A DNA stretch of 64,000 nt from Gnetum montanum (lineage: Eukaryota > Streptophyta > Gnetopsida > Gnetales > Gnetaceae), in contig MNCI01006555.1 in the NCBI GenBank assembly GCA_015680685.1, positions 750,215 through 814,214 on the forward strand, written 5' to 3'. Numbering within the stretch: position 1 is the first letter of the stretch; every line of letters begins with the position of its first letter. Both the position numbers and the translations under genes were made by a program. Below the pieces are notes generated by a model that made no database searches, had not been told where the DNA came from, and saw only the letters and a program-made list of their open reading frames with translations. This document shows positions 10,748 through 23,541 of this stretch, one piece after another.

Positions 10748-13700
10748 AATTATTGACCTGGACAACTCCTTCTCATCCATGTCTGCTATCCAGTAGCCCC
10801 ATTGTTGTAGGCCTTAGTGATCAAGAAAGGCCCTTTCTAGTTAGCTGTGAATTTTTCCACATGCTTATGGATGACCTTAAGGACCAAGTCCCCTTCCTTG
10901 ATCTTGTGTTTGCCAAGGTTATGATGATTTTGTCACTTTTTCCTCTCCTAGTAGCACTCAATGAAAGTAGGTGTTCACACATACTACTCCTTCACTAAGT
11001 GCAAGTCTATGGTCAGTAGCTTCTTGGTTTATTCATCATTGATGAAATTGGATAGGATACTTAGAGTGATGGTACCTACAATTCAAGAGCTAAAATAATT
11101 TTAGAATCATAAACAAAGCTATATAGGGTTACACCTATTGTAGTATGGTATGTGATTTTGTGGGTTCAAAGTGCATGAACAAGTTGATCATGCCACTTGT
11201 TCTTACTATTATTTAGCAATTTTTTAGGCAAGTTGATGATGGCCTTGTTACTTGCTTCAGCTTGTCCATTGGCTTGACGATAATAAGGTGATGAGAAAGA
11301 GTGCTTAATGCCTAGGTTATGAAGGAAATTTTCCATTTCTTGGCTACTAAACTATGGTTCATTGTCTATGCCTATGATCATAGGTATGCCAAAATGAACT
11401 ACTATATTGTCCAAGATGAATCTACAAACTTGTTTATATGTAGTCTTCCTTAAAAGAATAGCCTTAACCCACTTAGTAAAGTATTCGGTTGCAATGATGA
11501 TGAATCTATGCCCTATGGAATACTTGGGCATTATAGGTCTAATGATATCCAACCCCATTGTTGAAATGATCAATTGATCTAAGTGGTGCATACCCTAGTT
11601 GATAGTATGTGTATGAGATTGCTATGCTAGTGGCATGTATCACAAGATTTTTCCTTCTGCAAGTGGTTTTTTCTCATATAAGGCCAATAATTACCTAACC
11701 ATATAATTTTAGTGACCATGGCTCTAGCTCCTATATGTCCTTCACACACAACCTCATGAACCTACTCTAGGACTGTTCTAGCTTTGGTCTTAACTAAGCA
11801 CACTAAAAATATGTCATCATAGGATTGTTGACATAATGTGTTATCACCTACTATGGCATACTATTTTAATCATTTGCGTATAACATTCTTTTGAGCAATA
11901 GTCAGGCCTTGTAAAACTTGATATCATTGTACCGCTTCTTTATAGGAGCAGTATGAACTATGGTCACAAAGTTATCCTTAGTGTTCTACGTGATGATGAT
12001 AGCATAGTCCATAGTTAGGATGGGCAACTTACTAAACACATCTGGTGTTACACTAAGGAATAGTGTTGTGATGGCATCTACTATAGCATTTTTTTTGGGT
12101 ATATGTTGGATATCAACATCTATAAACTATTGTAATAATTGCTATTCTAATTCATAGTAAGGTTGTAAACATTTGGCTTTACATGCATAACCTCAGTTAC
12201 TTGGTTGACCACAAGCTTTGAATCATCCTTGATCATCAAATGCTTAATTCCTAGGTCAAAAGCTACCATCATTCCCTTGATCAAACCCTCATACTCTACT
12301 ATGTTATTGGTGCATGGAAACTTAAAATGATAGGTGAAAGATCAAATTTCACCAAATGGGAATGTTATGATGGTAGCGACACTAACCCCATGGGCAGTTG
12401 AAGCTCCATCAAAGTGCATGACCACCTCATAGCCTTTAGGCACTTTGCTAATGGTGTTAACATGTTCATTAGGAAACTCAGGGTCTATGGTTATGTGATC
12501 ATCAATAGGTGAAACAATAAGTTGAATGGCTATGGCTTGACCTTTTGTTGAAGATTGAGAGACATAATAAAGGTTAAACTCCATTGTTATGTCTTTCCAT
12601 TAGGCTATATGACTACTCTCATAAATGTTGGTTGTTATGGATCTAAGCACATTGTCTTTGCAAATGATATTAACTTGGCTCCTAAAGAGGTAGTGTCTCC
12701 ACTTCTTTCACTAGAAGACTAGTGCTAGACAGTACTTCTCCACTTTGGTGTATCAAGTCACATGGGTAATATATGCATGGGTCAGGTAGTAAACTAGCAC
12801 CTTTGCTCCATCATTCCATTCTTGACAAATCAGAGAGGTAATGCACATGTTGGAGATAAAAAAGTAGGTGTTAAAAGGCTTATCCTCTTATAGAGGATAG
12901 AATGTTGGTAGTTATGCCAAACTCTCACTTAAGGTTTTCAAAGACTTCTTGGCAGTGAGCCATCCACTCATATGAACTCCTTTCTCAAGAAAGTGTTGCA
13001 TGGGTTGTAACTTATCTATAAGCCTATTGATAAACCTATAGATAAATTGTAATCTACCTTGTAATCCTCAGAGCTCTTTAAGATTGGTAGGTACTTCCAA
13101 GTTGGATATGGCCCTAACCTTATTAGGATTGACACATATCCTTGCTTCAAATACTACTAGTTCTAATACCAAAGACATACTTTTCAGGATTAAGTCTAAG
13201 TTCATACTTAAGACATCATTTAAGCACAAGGTCCATGTCATTAGCATGGTCACTAGCCAATTTGGACTTAACAGGTATATCATCCACATAATCATTGAGC
13301 AATCTAACATGTAGTCACTAAAGATATATGTCATAGCCCTTTGGTAGGTTTCTCTCATGTTCTTTAGACCAAAGGGCATCATGGTATAGCAAAAGGTACC
13401 TCAAGGGGTCATGAAGGTCATGCTACATTGATGCTCTGGGTTGATACTAATCTGGTTGTATCCTAAGAACCCATCCATAAAGGATAATAAGGCATGTCTA
13501 GCTATAGTATCAATGAGTTGATCAATACTAGGCAAAGGAAAATCATCTTTGATAGTAGCATTATTTAAGACTCGAAAGTCAATGCAAATACATATGCTCC
13601 CATTTTTCATATGGACTACCACTATGTTGAATACCCACTCTATGTAGTTAATAGCTCTAATGAAACTAGCTTGGTAGAGCTTGGTGATTTCATCATGAAC

Positions 13701-14153
13701 TACCAAGGCCAAGTCATCTCTAATCTTACACACTTTCTGCTTAAGTAGTTTAATGCTAAGATTAAATATGATGTTGTGTTGGACTAGATGCGGATCTAAA
13801 CCTAGCATATCTTCATATGATCAAGAAAATGCCTTAGTGTTATCTTGTAGGACCTTGGTGATGCCTTGAGCCTATTGAGGTTCCTGTAAGAAACATAGTT
13901 TAAAGGTTTTCTCCTTGCCACTATGTGTTCTAACAAGAACCTTAGCTAAAGAGTCTTCAATAATGTCATCAACCTCTAGATCAAGGGTTTTAACTAGGTT
14001 TTCAAGCCACTCTAGAGGTTTTTTGATTAAGGTTATGTGGTTGATAAGACACTCAAGCTCAAGATATAGATAATCAAAATCAATACATCATTCAACATCA
14101 CCCTAAGGCCCACTTAGGCTCAAAGGCAAGGCAATGTACTTCCAAGTGTCCAT
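10748..14153 (-). pseudogene. Tat-lineage pol (RT, RNase H, second RNase H, integrase)
   Basis: Starts at an ATG (14153) after an acceptor-like TGTGTAG ending at 14163. An N-terminal linker (EWLENLVKTLDLEVDDI, HSGKEKTFKL) precedes RT. RT motifs: ICIDFRVLNNATIKDDFPLP (about 13590-13540), SFMDGFLGYNQI, MMPFGLKNMRETYQRAMTYI, with a frameshift near 13290 around the YVDD region. A second RNase H is at about 12590-12340 (MHFDGAS). Integrase: GLDIIRPI, IDNEP, QANGQAEASNK (about 11590-11240). The C-terminal tail KEGDLVLKVIHKH is near 10880 and runs to about 10750. Tail and domain order match the plus-strand pol at 1-2735. Many stops and frameshifts. Its gag-protease is proposed to be at 46756-49640. 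Confidence 0.88.
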
Positions 14154-14829
14154 AATCCAATCCTACACATCAGCCATTAGCATATTAAGTGGAACCTAGG
14201 TAAAAATCAGTAAAAAATGCAGAAATTCCTCAAAATTATGCAAATAAACATTATTCTAATGCCAAATACAATGTAATAAAGGTTACCTAAGGTCATCAAG
14301 AGATAAAAAATAGTCAAACCAAATGAAACAAAGGCCAAAAAATGTCAAAGAAGGCCCAAAAGAGCCAAACAAGATGAAGTATGTAAAATAAGACTAAAAT
14401 TATCAACAAAGGTCATGATTTCATTAGATTTAGGCCTTGGTGGGTCATAGTATCAAATGATTATCAAGGATGATCAAACTCCATTAGCTAACACTAATCA
14501 AAGCCTAAATAAGGATCAACAAAGGTCATGATAAAGAAAATAAGGTAAAATTGTAGTTATATAGAGGTTTTGTGAGGTTAATGGATGGATATGAAGGTCA
14601 ACAATATAAAATAAGACCAAAAACAAGTCAAATCACCATGAAACAATGTCAAATCAATCACAATGGAATACATGTGATAAAACTTAGATAATACTAGTTA
14701 AATAGGGTCAAATTTTTGCCAATTTTAGGCCATAGAAAGCCGAGATATGGGACTATATGATTTCCAAGGAACCTTCAGAATATGGGGGGATTATTTTGAG
14801 GCTATTTTGAGGTAAAATTGGCATTATTT
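14154..14829 (-). other. Spacer 5' of pol with acceptor-like site and one minisatellite unit
   Basis: AT-rich and non-coding. Immediately before pol the minus strand reads a T-rich stretch, branch-like CTAAT/CTGAT and TGTGTAG (AG at 14164-14163), a plausible 3' splice site. A minisatellite unit at 14745-14711 reads GGCCTAAAATTGGCAAAAAT on the minus strand, close to units at 46318-46480. Ogre elements are known to have an intron between protease and RT, so this may be an intron end. No splicing data are available. Confidence 0.45.
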
Positions 14830-17800
14830 CTTATGACTATGCTAGGCCCTATTGGTGACTATAGTGGCCCAACATAGTTATCCCTTCTCCAGCGTAGTAC
14901 ACATTCAAGGTGGTTTATCAAGCTTAGTATAATCACTTTCAGGCTTCCAAAGGTTTAATAGCTAGTGAAAGGGATGGGTATTGAAGATTTTCAAGTTTTA
15001 ACATTTCTCTAATCCCTTAGAAGGCTTAAAAGCTTGTTTCTAATGGTGACTACATTGGGCTAATAGGCCCCAACATAGTCCTAATAGATGAAGGATTTTA
15101 CGTGGTTTCCTAGGTTGAAACAATGTAGAATTTTAGTTGGGAAACATGGGGGCATTGTTCTTATCATTCTAGATCAATTTTGAAAAATTTTGAGTTGTTT
15201 ACTATTGATTTTTGTTGCCACATTTTCCCTCCCCACTAGGACTATGCTAGCCTAGTGTAGTCTTGCATGGAAAATGGATTTTGCTAAGTTTTGGAGCTTG
15301 ATAGACCATGCTAATGAACTTTTTGGATCACTAGTATTCTCAACTAGGGTTTTAGTGTTAGAATTGCAAGTTTTGGCACCTATTTAGGCTTTAGATTAAT
15401 CAAATACCATAGGACTATGCTAGGCATGTATTTCCTAGCATAGTCAAGGGAGGTAGATGGAAAGAAAGATGGTTTAGGATAAATCATAACTTGTTTTTCA
15501 AGGTTTGAAGATTTCATCATGCTCCCACATCATTTTAGGTCTTTCTAGAGTCAATTTAGGTAGTTTTAGGTATTTTTTATCACTTTCAAGTGGACTATGC
15601 TAGACCCTAGTAGTGACTACACTGGCCAAGTGTAGTCCTCTCATATTCTAGTGTATTTAAGTTTGAAAAATGAGAAACACTAGGTTTTGTTGCTAAACTT
15701 AACTCTAGTAGTGTCCTAGGACTTCTAAAAATTGACTTTGAGTTGTTTTTGGAAATTTTTTGACAAATTTAGGTGGACTATCTTGGGCTTACATAGGGAC
15801 TATGCTAGCCTAACATAGTCCCAATTTTCCCTCAGTGTAGTAAGGTTGGAGAAATTGAAAAAAAAATGATTTTTACTACCAAAAGTGCCTCTAGTGGACC
15901 CCAAGACCCCTAAAAGTGAAATTTGCATTATTTTTATCAATTTTTTTGATAAATTTAGATGGACTACACTACGCTTGGGCAGTGACTACACTAGTTTAAT
16001 GTAGTCCCATCATCCTTCAATGTAGTTGAAGTTTATACTATCAAAAGTAATGAGAGAAAGTGGGTTTCATGGCTAGACAAGCTTTGATGAGATTCTAGGT
16101 TTCAGTGGAAGTGGATTTGTTGTCTTTTCTGTTAATTTTGAACCACCTAAAGTGGACTACACTAGGGCTTAAGAGGCACTACATTGGCCTAGTGTAGTCC
16201 CAATTCCCCTCAGTATAGTTAGGTTGGGAAGTCCAAAAATGATGAATTTTGGCTTAAATATAAAGTCTGGTGGTCATAATATGTTCCAACAAGGCCCTAT
16301 TATTGAAAATAGTATTCCATTGGTTTAGTTTGGCTCAATTTAAGCTCCAAAATGTGGACTATGCTATCCTCCTATTAGGACTATGCTAGCTTAGTGTAGT
16401 CCTCTCTTTCTCTAGTGTAGTTAATACTTTGGGATGGAAAACATGAGCTTCTATGGTCAAAAGTGGTTTCAACAATGCCCCAAGGCTTTCCAAAGGTGAA
16501 TTTAGGTTATCTTAGCAATTTTTTAATGTTTTTTATTGACTACTCTGACCCAGTGTAGTCCTAATGTTCCCTAATGTAGTCAAATTTGGAATGATGAAAA
16601 ATGGTACAAAACAAATACAAGATTTGGTGCTAAACAGGCTTCGATAAGGTTTTAGGGTTTATTGACAATAGGTTCAATCCACTTTTAGCAAATTTTAATC
16701 AATTTTTGGTGGACTACATTGGGCCTAAGCAGGGACTATGCTAGCCTAACATAGTCCCAATCTCCTCCCAGCATAGTCATGGTTGAAAATGGTCAAAACT
16801 ACTAAAAAATCATAGGATCTGTAATTCAGTAGCCTCAAATGGTATTTTTGGATTTATCGGAAGTTTATTTGGGTGGTTTATGGTGGATTTAGGCAATTTT
16901 GGTTGGACTATGCTACACTCTTGCATGGAATACAATAACCTAGTGTAGTACCAATCTTCCCTTAGTGTAGTAAATTTCTCAACATTTGAAAAAAATGAAA
17001 AAAAAGGTAAGGTTTGACCTAATCTTCAATTCCATGATGTTTGGGTTCTCAAGAGGTGAGTTAGACTAGAAGATGAGTTGCTCAATGCTTTCTAGATGGA
17101 CTACATTGGCCACTATTAGTGCTTGAATAGGCCCAACATAGTCACTCTAGAAAGATAAAGTTGGATCTTAGAAAAATTGAATTTTTATTTCCATGGTTAG
17201 CTTGGAATGGTTTTAAGATCTCCAAAGGTGAAACTGAGTTTATGCATGCCTATTTTGTGTATTTTGAGTGGACTACATTGTGCACCTACTAGGACTACAT
17301 TGACCCAATGTAGCCCTCTCAGTCTTTAATGTAGTCACATGTGGGAACTTACATTTATGGGTTTTCTCTAAGTTTTTGGCCAATCAATCAGCAATTTAAG
17401 GTACCTAGGGATCTTGGAGAGGTGTGGAGGCTCCAAGATGCATTGTTAGAGGTTTTTGATGGTTTGCATGGTCCATTTGGAATTCAAACCCTGTGACTAC
17501 ACTAGGCTAGTATAGTCCTTTGGTTTCCCCAACATAGTCATGGGGAAGAAGAAAAAAGTAGCATCATTTACTACATTTAACCATGTTTCAAGCCTATTGG
17601 GAGGTTAGACTATGGTTTGGAGAGATTGTATGTCAATTCAGAGTTGATTAGAGTCTAGATGGACTAGGCAAAGTCCATCCTACCATGGACTATGCTAGGC
17701 ATCAACTAGGACTATCCTAGCCTAGCATAGTCCCTAGTTTCCCCAATGTAGTCCTACTACCAATCACATTTATAGCCATTTTTGATGTCATATCCATGTC

Positions 17801-18260
17801 TTCTAATTAGTAGTTTTGTTATTTGATTACCAATCTTAATTATAGGCCTCTTATATTTTTGTGTAAGGTAGATGGGTTAATCATTGATGGGAAAATCCCA
17901 CATGTTCAGTTGGACTATGTTGGGCCACCAAGTTCATCTCCAAGCCATCATAGTCTCATTGATCATGCCATTCTTTGATGAATTTTGAAACTTGACTGCA
18001 TACATATGTCAACACTTTTTTTTCTTGGTTTGGCCATGAGATTTTTCTTTGAGGTGAATTGGAGATTGGTTTTTGAAGTGGATGGGATGTGGTACTTATC
18101 CCAAGATTTCCTTAAGTGCAAAGCCCAGCATAGTCCAGTAGAGTGCTTAGCGTAGTCATGGCTTTTTGCATTGTTTTTTGGAGCACTCATTGATGCCCCT
18201 TAAAAGTTAACAAGTTTTTGTAAATAAATTTACATAACCCAATGTAGTCCCTAGTTTCAA
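14830..18260. repeat. Diverged ~185-bp tandem array carrying a palindrome in each unit
   Basis: Anchors of the form GTGGACTATGCTAGG recur near 15044, 15236, 15410, 15592, 15774, 15957, 16152, 16355, 16537, 16710, 16903, 17097, 17268, 17490, 17680 and 17910, mostly 170-205 bp apart. Each unit holds one or two copies of GGACTATGCTAG...CTAGCATAGTCC (best at 15783-15808 and 16380-16404), a near-perfect palindrome, followed by TTTGGAAAA-type and TTCTAAAGGTGAATTTAG-type segments. Units are strongly diverged, so the array is old. It ends about 280 bp upstream of the start codon at 18541. ORFs within it are not genes. Confidence 0.8.
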
Positions 18261-18540
18261 ATTTTTGAACCCAAGTGAAGTGAAGTTGTAAAAGGAAACT
18301 AGGGTTTCAACATTAATTCCTAGGTTTAAGTGAATTTTAGTTGGAACACTTGTAAAAATAACCATTACTTCCATACCCCTTTGCTACTACACCGAAGTGA
18401 AGAGCTCTATTACTATCACTACTTCCCACTACCCAGCCTTAGCATAGTCATAGCAACTACAACCACCAATGCCAATGTAGTCACTCCTAAACTACCAAAA
18501 ACCAAAGATCCTTTGCATTTTCAGCACCTATTTCCACACC

Positions 18541-20399
18541 ATGGTGAAGAAGATGGCTCCCATTAGAAACCCTACATTGAAAGAGGTATATGTCACTACC
18601 CAAAGCTTATCACATCATCCTTTTTCAAGGATTGAAGAAGGCTCAACTACCATCTTTCCTAGGTACATCATTCTCACTAGTTTTTCCCAATACATTCCAT
18701 GTGTGCCATTTTTGTGATTTGTTCCATTTCTCATATCTAGGCTTGTATATTTTTTATTTTGAGATTCTATAAAAACATCAACATAGGTCTAGGTCATGTA
18801 TATTCATTTTTAGTGTTACTTGGACTTTGAGTTTTGTTTACGTTGAATTTTAAATGCTAGTTCCACGTTTCCAATGGGTTTTCTGCTATTTTCAATTTAA
18901 AAAGCAACACTATTTTTGAATTTTTCTCTAAGAAAATGAATATATTTTTAATTTTTGGAAGGTTATAAGGTTATTTTATATCATTTTTGGTTAATGAGAT
19001 TTTTGAACCACTTGATTTCACCTAACGAATAATTTTCTATGGTTGTTTTTGTCAGGCTGTGTCAACTGGGTTTTCTTTCCTAGGGCCATTTTTTGTCTAA
19101 GTTATGTAATTTTTATACACTAAATAGTTCTAAAATTTTAAGTTTTATTATAATGGAGTTGTAGCTTATCTCTCAAGTATTCCAATAGATTTTGAACCAT
19201 TACATTTGGATAAAGAGTTTGGTTGTTATAGTCATTTTTGTCGACTTACACAAAAATGGGTTTCAGCATGATGCCCATGATTAGGTCATTTTGGTAATTT
19301 TTTCTGAACATATGGTTAGGAATTTTTATATCTTCTTATTATAATATTGTATTTTAAGTTTTTATAGTTCCAATGGCTGTAGAATCATTGAATTTCATTA
19401 AGTGGTAAATTTTTTATGATCATTTTCTTATGGCCGTGAAAAATCATGGTTAAAAGTTACTATGCATTTACCCCTATGAAGATGGGCAATGTTGAGATTG
19501 TGAAAAAAAATTTCCATCAACATCCCATGGTCTTGAAGATAGTTTGGAATGTTAGAAAGGGGCTGAAAGTGGTTTGTTTCAAAATAATTTCTTTTTCATA
19601 TTTTTTTGTAAGTGTTTTCCTATGGCCATTTTGGTGTAAAGTGTGAAGTTCGGGTTGAATCTTGATTGTAGATTTAGGTTGTACTTTGGATTTTTTTCTA
19701 AGTGTGGATTTAACATGGAAATTGAAAATTTAGTGCTATATTATCATTTTTACATTTTTAGTCCTAAACTATCAATTCCACATTTTCAATTATGATCAGT
19801 CATTGTCACAATTTTAGTTTTGAACTATTATTATTGGTATTTTGTCTAAGTGTTGTTTACTATGTTGCATCGTTATAAGACTAAAATAGTTAGTGCAACA
19901 ATTGTAATGTCATCTTGTTATTATTTTAATGTATTTTACTTTGGTTTTTAGCTTTTTATCTATATGATTATAATGGTTATGGTTGAATGTTACATGGCCT
20001 TCTTGAAGCCCATTTTGGTGGTTATAGAGATGGTGGGGCTTTTATAGTGCATCCATCTTCCTAGGCTTAACACTCCAATTATGGATATGAAGTGGGACCA
20101 ATGTGAGATATGGCTTAAGCCAACATCCAAAGATTTTCTTACCTATCCTCTCTAGAACTTCAGTGTGATGGTTTCATTACACTTGGCATTTGAAGTAGCA
20201 ACAATGATCATAGACATCATTCTACCTAGGTCCTCTAACTTAATCATCAAGTTCTTGATTGATGAACCTTATTTTTGTGCAAAAGGAAAGAGAAATGATG
20301 GCATGACCACTATTGGCACTCGCAAATTCTCTAAAATTTGGAAGATGCTTGAGTTTAACTAGTATAAAATGGACAACACTAATTATTGGCCATCATGCC
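18541..20399 (+). pseudogene. Antisense ORF (aORF) of giant Tat element, 5' part
   Basis: Product not recognised. A start codon in good context (CACACCATGG) opens a short basic peptide, MVKKMAPIRNPTLKE, followed by a donor-like GAG/GTATATG at 18586. A T-rich intron-like stretch follows. A possible acceptor (TCTTCCTAG, about 20068) opens an exon reading MDMKWDQCEIWLKP, FEVATMIIDIILP, LIDEPYFCAKGKRNDG, with two in-frame stops, up to the Athila A insertion at 20399. Joined across that insertion it continues at 30325 in frame. It is antisense to the flanking Tat gag-protease and pol. Extra ORFs, some antisense with introns, are known in Tat elements; some encode plant mobile or transposase_28 domains, but I cannot confirm either here. 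Confidence 0.5.
20395..20399. repeat. Target-site duplication of Athila A, left (ATGCC)
   Basis: ATGCC immediately left of the LTR start TGATGAG. An identical ATGCC is at 30320-30324. Confidence 0.95.
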
Positions 20400-21353
20400 T
20401 GATGAGTGGCGAGGTACCCCTACACTCAACCATACGAATACGAGCGTGCATGCACGATCCGGTCGCACTCCACAGACTAAATGCCTTAACACCACAAGAA
20501 ACACTTGGGGTTAATCTTTCGTTGTCTTCCCAGGCTTGCTTGTAAGTGTCACGGTGTATGGTTAAGCAAGTCTGAGGTATGTGATTTTTTTGGTATTTTT
20601 CGGTTTATCTCCTATGCTATCAGAGGAAAGGGTTGAGAAACTAACTAACTCTAACTAATGTCCTAAGTCTAAATTAACTAGTGTCAGCATCCGTTCCCAC
20701 TTACCGGACACACCCTGAACTATGCAACTGTGGCTTACCAAACGCTAATCGTTACTGGGATCGCCACACGTAATGCAAGTGCTCGAAGTGGTCATACTAA
20801 GGCCCCTATTTAGCCTATGTGTGATAAGCAGCCGATTCCTTAGCCAGCCGTACACACCCGTGGGTGCTCGTAACTAAGTCGTACTTATCACACGTTCTAG
20901 CCTAGCAATGAGCAGCCGATTCCTCAACTAGCCGTACACATCGGACTACCACTGGGATTACCAAGCGCAGAATCCTGGAATACGCTACTGGGTTACAAAG
21001 CAGCCAATGCTCGTAATTGAGTCGTACTCATGCGTTGCGTCAAGCAGCCGATTCCTTGACTAGCCGTACACGTCCGTAGACGCTCGTAATCAATTCATAC
21101 TTGAACGCACTAGGAAAGCAGTAAATGAAAGCAACAATAAATGAAACCACGTGCTGCAAGGTTTATCCAATCAAGTTCGTCTTTATTGCCGTACACAACT
21201 TGGGTTCACGTTACAAGCTGCTCGAATAAAGAGCCGTTCACTCTAGGACTCCAACTGTGGGCACATGGGAAAAATTCTAACTCTAGAGTGATCAATCTGC
21301 CAGAGCTTCGCTACTTCTAGCCAGGATTGGGAAATGAAGGGAGTGCCGCCTCT

Positions 21354-21361
21354 TATTTATA
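21354..21361 (-). promoter_or_regulatory. TATA box of Athila A 3' LTR
   Basis: TATAAATA on the minus strand, with palindromic GCGATATCGC motifs 16-60 bp upstream. Confidence 0.75.
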
Positions 21362-21377
21362 GATACGGCGGCGGGAC

Positions 21378-21421
21378 GCGATATCGCGTACGCGATATCG
21401 CAGGGTAAGACGTGATATCGC
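21378..21421 (-). repeat. GCGATATCGC palindromes in U3
   Basis: Two perfect copies and one variant (GTGATATCGC). The paired 5' LTR has only one copy (30285-30294), so the unit number differs between the two LTRs of one element. Confidence 0.85.
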
Positions 21422-21446
21422 GGCACATGCAGGTCGCGTCTCATCA

Positions 21447-21457
21447 TACCCCCATGA
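21447..21457 (-). other. Polypurine tract of Athila A
   Basis: TACCCCCATGA on the plus strand gives TCATGGGGGTA directly against the 3' LTR on the minus strand. A second copy of this string is at about 22037-22047, and copies occur in Athila B. Confidence 0.7.
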
Positions 21458-22860
21458 CTGAATGAAAACTCGTCCTCGAGTTCCTTACAATGATATCAGG
21501 TAGGTATGGGATTATTAGGGGAAACGGAACTAATGGGATGACATGTGAACGGTCTTTATTACAAGACTTGATAAAATTGGTGTTCTTGACAACAAGGGTG
21601 AACACCTTATTACAATGACATCAGGCCACAGTTGGCAGCTGAGAGAAAAGAGGAGAGAGAATAGAAGAGAAGAAGAGAGAAGAGTCTTGTTGCTGCCAAC
21701 GCCTAGATTGCACCTTTCGTTATCCATCTGTAAGCGCATTATCAATTCCACTCCTTGCATGCTGCTTCAGCACTGCTCCATTCCAAGTGTCTGCTCCAGA
21801 TCCATTCTGTTGTTGTATGATTGCCATCTGCACACACAACACAAACATGTATTAGCAAGGGTAATTGAATCATTCAGTAAAGCATACCTTGCTTCGGTTT
21901 AGGTTCATTGGCTAGGTTGTGGTATGGCTGATATGGATCTGGGAAAATGTAGATGATGACTACCGAAGGTGTAAGGGTTAGGAAGAGAAACGAAAAAATT
22001 CAGGGCTTAGGATAAAAATTGAAAAATCAGGCCCCGTACCCCCATGACTAATCGCAAACCTCCGGTAGCATTAGAATGGAAAGAGAAAAGGAATAGGAAT
22101 GATAGGTAAAAAGGGACAACTATGGCATCGATAAAAAGGATGTCATGATGGAAATGAACAAAAATGTTAATTAATTGCAAAAATGTTAAGGAAAAGAAGT
22201 TAACTAATGTTCCAAATAGGAATGTCAGTGGGTCCTCCCCAAAGCAGGCTCATGCCCTTAATGCCCTGACAATCCCACATTCAAGGAGTCCGTAGGCTCT
22301 GGGAATGTCCTTTGGAACAAGAGTTAAAGTCTTAACCAGAAGAATTTACCAAAAAGAAAACAAAGCATCAACCAAAGTATATACAATGATACAGCCGGCA
22401 ATGAGGTGAACCATGGAGAAAAGGATGGGAAGAAGAGAAGTGGAATGGAATCCCAAGCACAAGGTGGTGTACAGCCCCTTGTGTGTTGCATGATTAATGT
22501 GACTTGGCGAATCTCATTCCAACTCTGGCCTCAAACCAACCACTTCCAGTGACTTCGCATCAATGCATTTGGTCAAACCATCCACTTGGACAACAAGGAT
22601 GCATCTTCGAAGATCCACCACCATTCCGACGAGAAGGAGAGAATGGGAAGCGAGAAGGGCCTTAGTTAGAGGGAACACTTTGGTTCCATAACCAGTGCTT
22701 GCAGCCCAAATTTTATTTCGTCTAAGGAGTGTGCTTTGAATCCTCACTTTTTCTTTTTTGCTTTTCTCTCTTCTTCTTTTTTTCTGTTTTCTCTTTTTTT
22801 TTCTTTCTTTCTTTGTTTTGTGTTTTTATGCGTGGGGACCACACCATGCAAAGACTTCTT
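21447..22860 (-). other. Athila A region between pol and 3' LTR
   Basis: About 1.4 kb largely shared with Athila B (34397-35760). Athila elements often carry an env-like ORF here. A short minus-strand frame (22514-22747) is partly shared with B but carries no recognised domain, so no gene is called. It ends in a T/C-rich tract (22745-22830). The window then enters an N gap. Confidence 0.5.
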
Positions 22861-23541
22861 NNNNNNNNNNNNNNNNNNNNNNNNNNNNNNNNNNNNNNNN
22901 NNNNNNNNNNNNNNNNNNNNNNNNNNNNNNNNNNNNNNNNNNNNNNNNNNNNNNNNNNNNNNNNNNNNNNNNNNNNNNNNNNNNNNNNNNNNNNNNNNNN
23001 NNNNNNNNNNNNNNNNNNNNNNNNNNNNNNNNNNNNNNNNNNNNNNNNNNNNNNNNNNNNNNNNNNNNNNNNNNNNNNNNNNNNNNNNNNNNNNNNNNNN
23101 NNNNNNNNNNNNNNNNNNNNNNNNNNNNNNNNNNNNNNNNNNNNNNNNNNNNNNNNNNNNNNNNNNNNNNNNNNNNNNNNNNNNNNNNNNNNNNNNNNNN
23201 NNNNNNNNNNNNNNNNNNNNNNNNNNNNNNNNNNNNNNNNNNNNNNNNNNNNNNNNNNNNNNNNNNNNNNNNNNNNNNNNNNNNNNNNNNNNNNNNNNNN
23301 NNNNNNNNNNNNNNNNNNNNNNNNNNNNNNNNNNNNNNNNNNNNNNNNNNNNNNNNNNNNNNNNNNNNNNNNNNNNNNNNNNNNNNNNNNNNNNNNNNNN
23401 NNNNNNNNNNNNNNNNNNNNNNNNNNNNNNNNNNNNNNNNNNNNNNNNNNNNNNNNNNNNNNNNNNNNNNNNNNNNNNNNNNNNNNNNNNNNNNNNNNNN
23501 NNNNNNNNNNNNNNNNNNNNNNNNNNNNNNNNNNNNNNNNN
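22861..23541. other. Assembly gap (681 N)
   Basis: Run of N inside Athila A. It hides the integrase C-terminus and the true end of the pol ORF. Frames read through it are artefacts. Confidence 0.99.

Larger units (their letters stand above)
20400..21446 (-). repeat. 3' LTR of Athila A
   Basis: 1047 bp, TG...CA. U3 is at the right (minus strand) with TATTTATA (TATAAATA on the minus strand) at 21354-21361. Three GATATC palindromes lie at 21378-21387, 21392-21401 and 21412-21421. Paired with 29307-30319. Confidence 0.95.

Noticed and set aside
14830-18260. Possibility of a CRISPR-like array or recent satellite
   Set aside because: Spacing of about 185 bp with diverged whole units and no short identical repeats with unique spacers; plant context. 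It is an old tandem repeat.
18330-18772. Two plus-strand ORFs (78 and 60 aa) near the aORF start
   Set aside because: No domain. The first overlaps the real-looking ATG context out of frame and the second lies in an intron-like T-rich stretch.
21615-21902. Arg/Glu-rich ORF (95 aa) in the Athila A 3' region as an env-like gene
   Set aside because: Not conserved in frame with the same region of Athila B and it runs opposite to the element.
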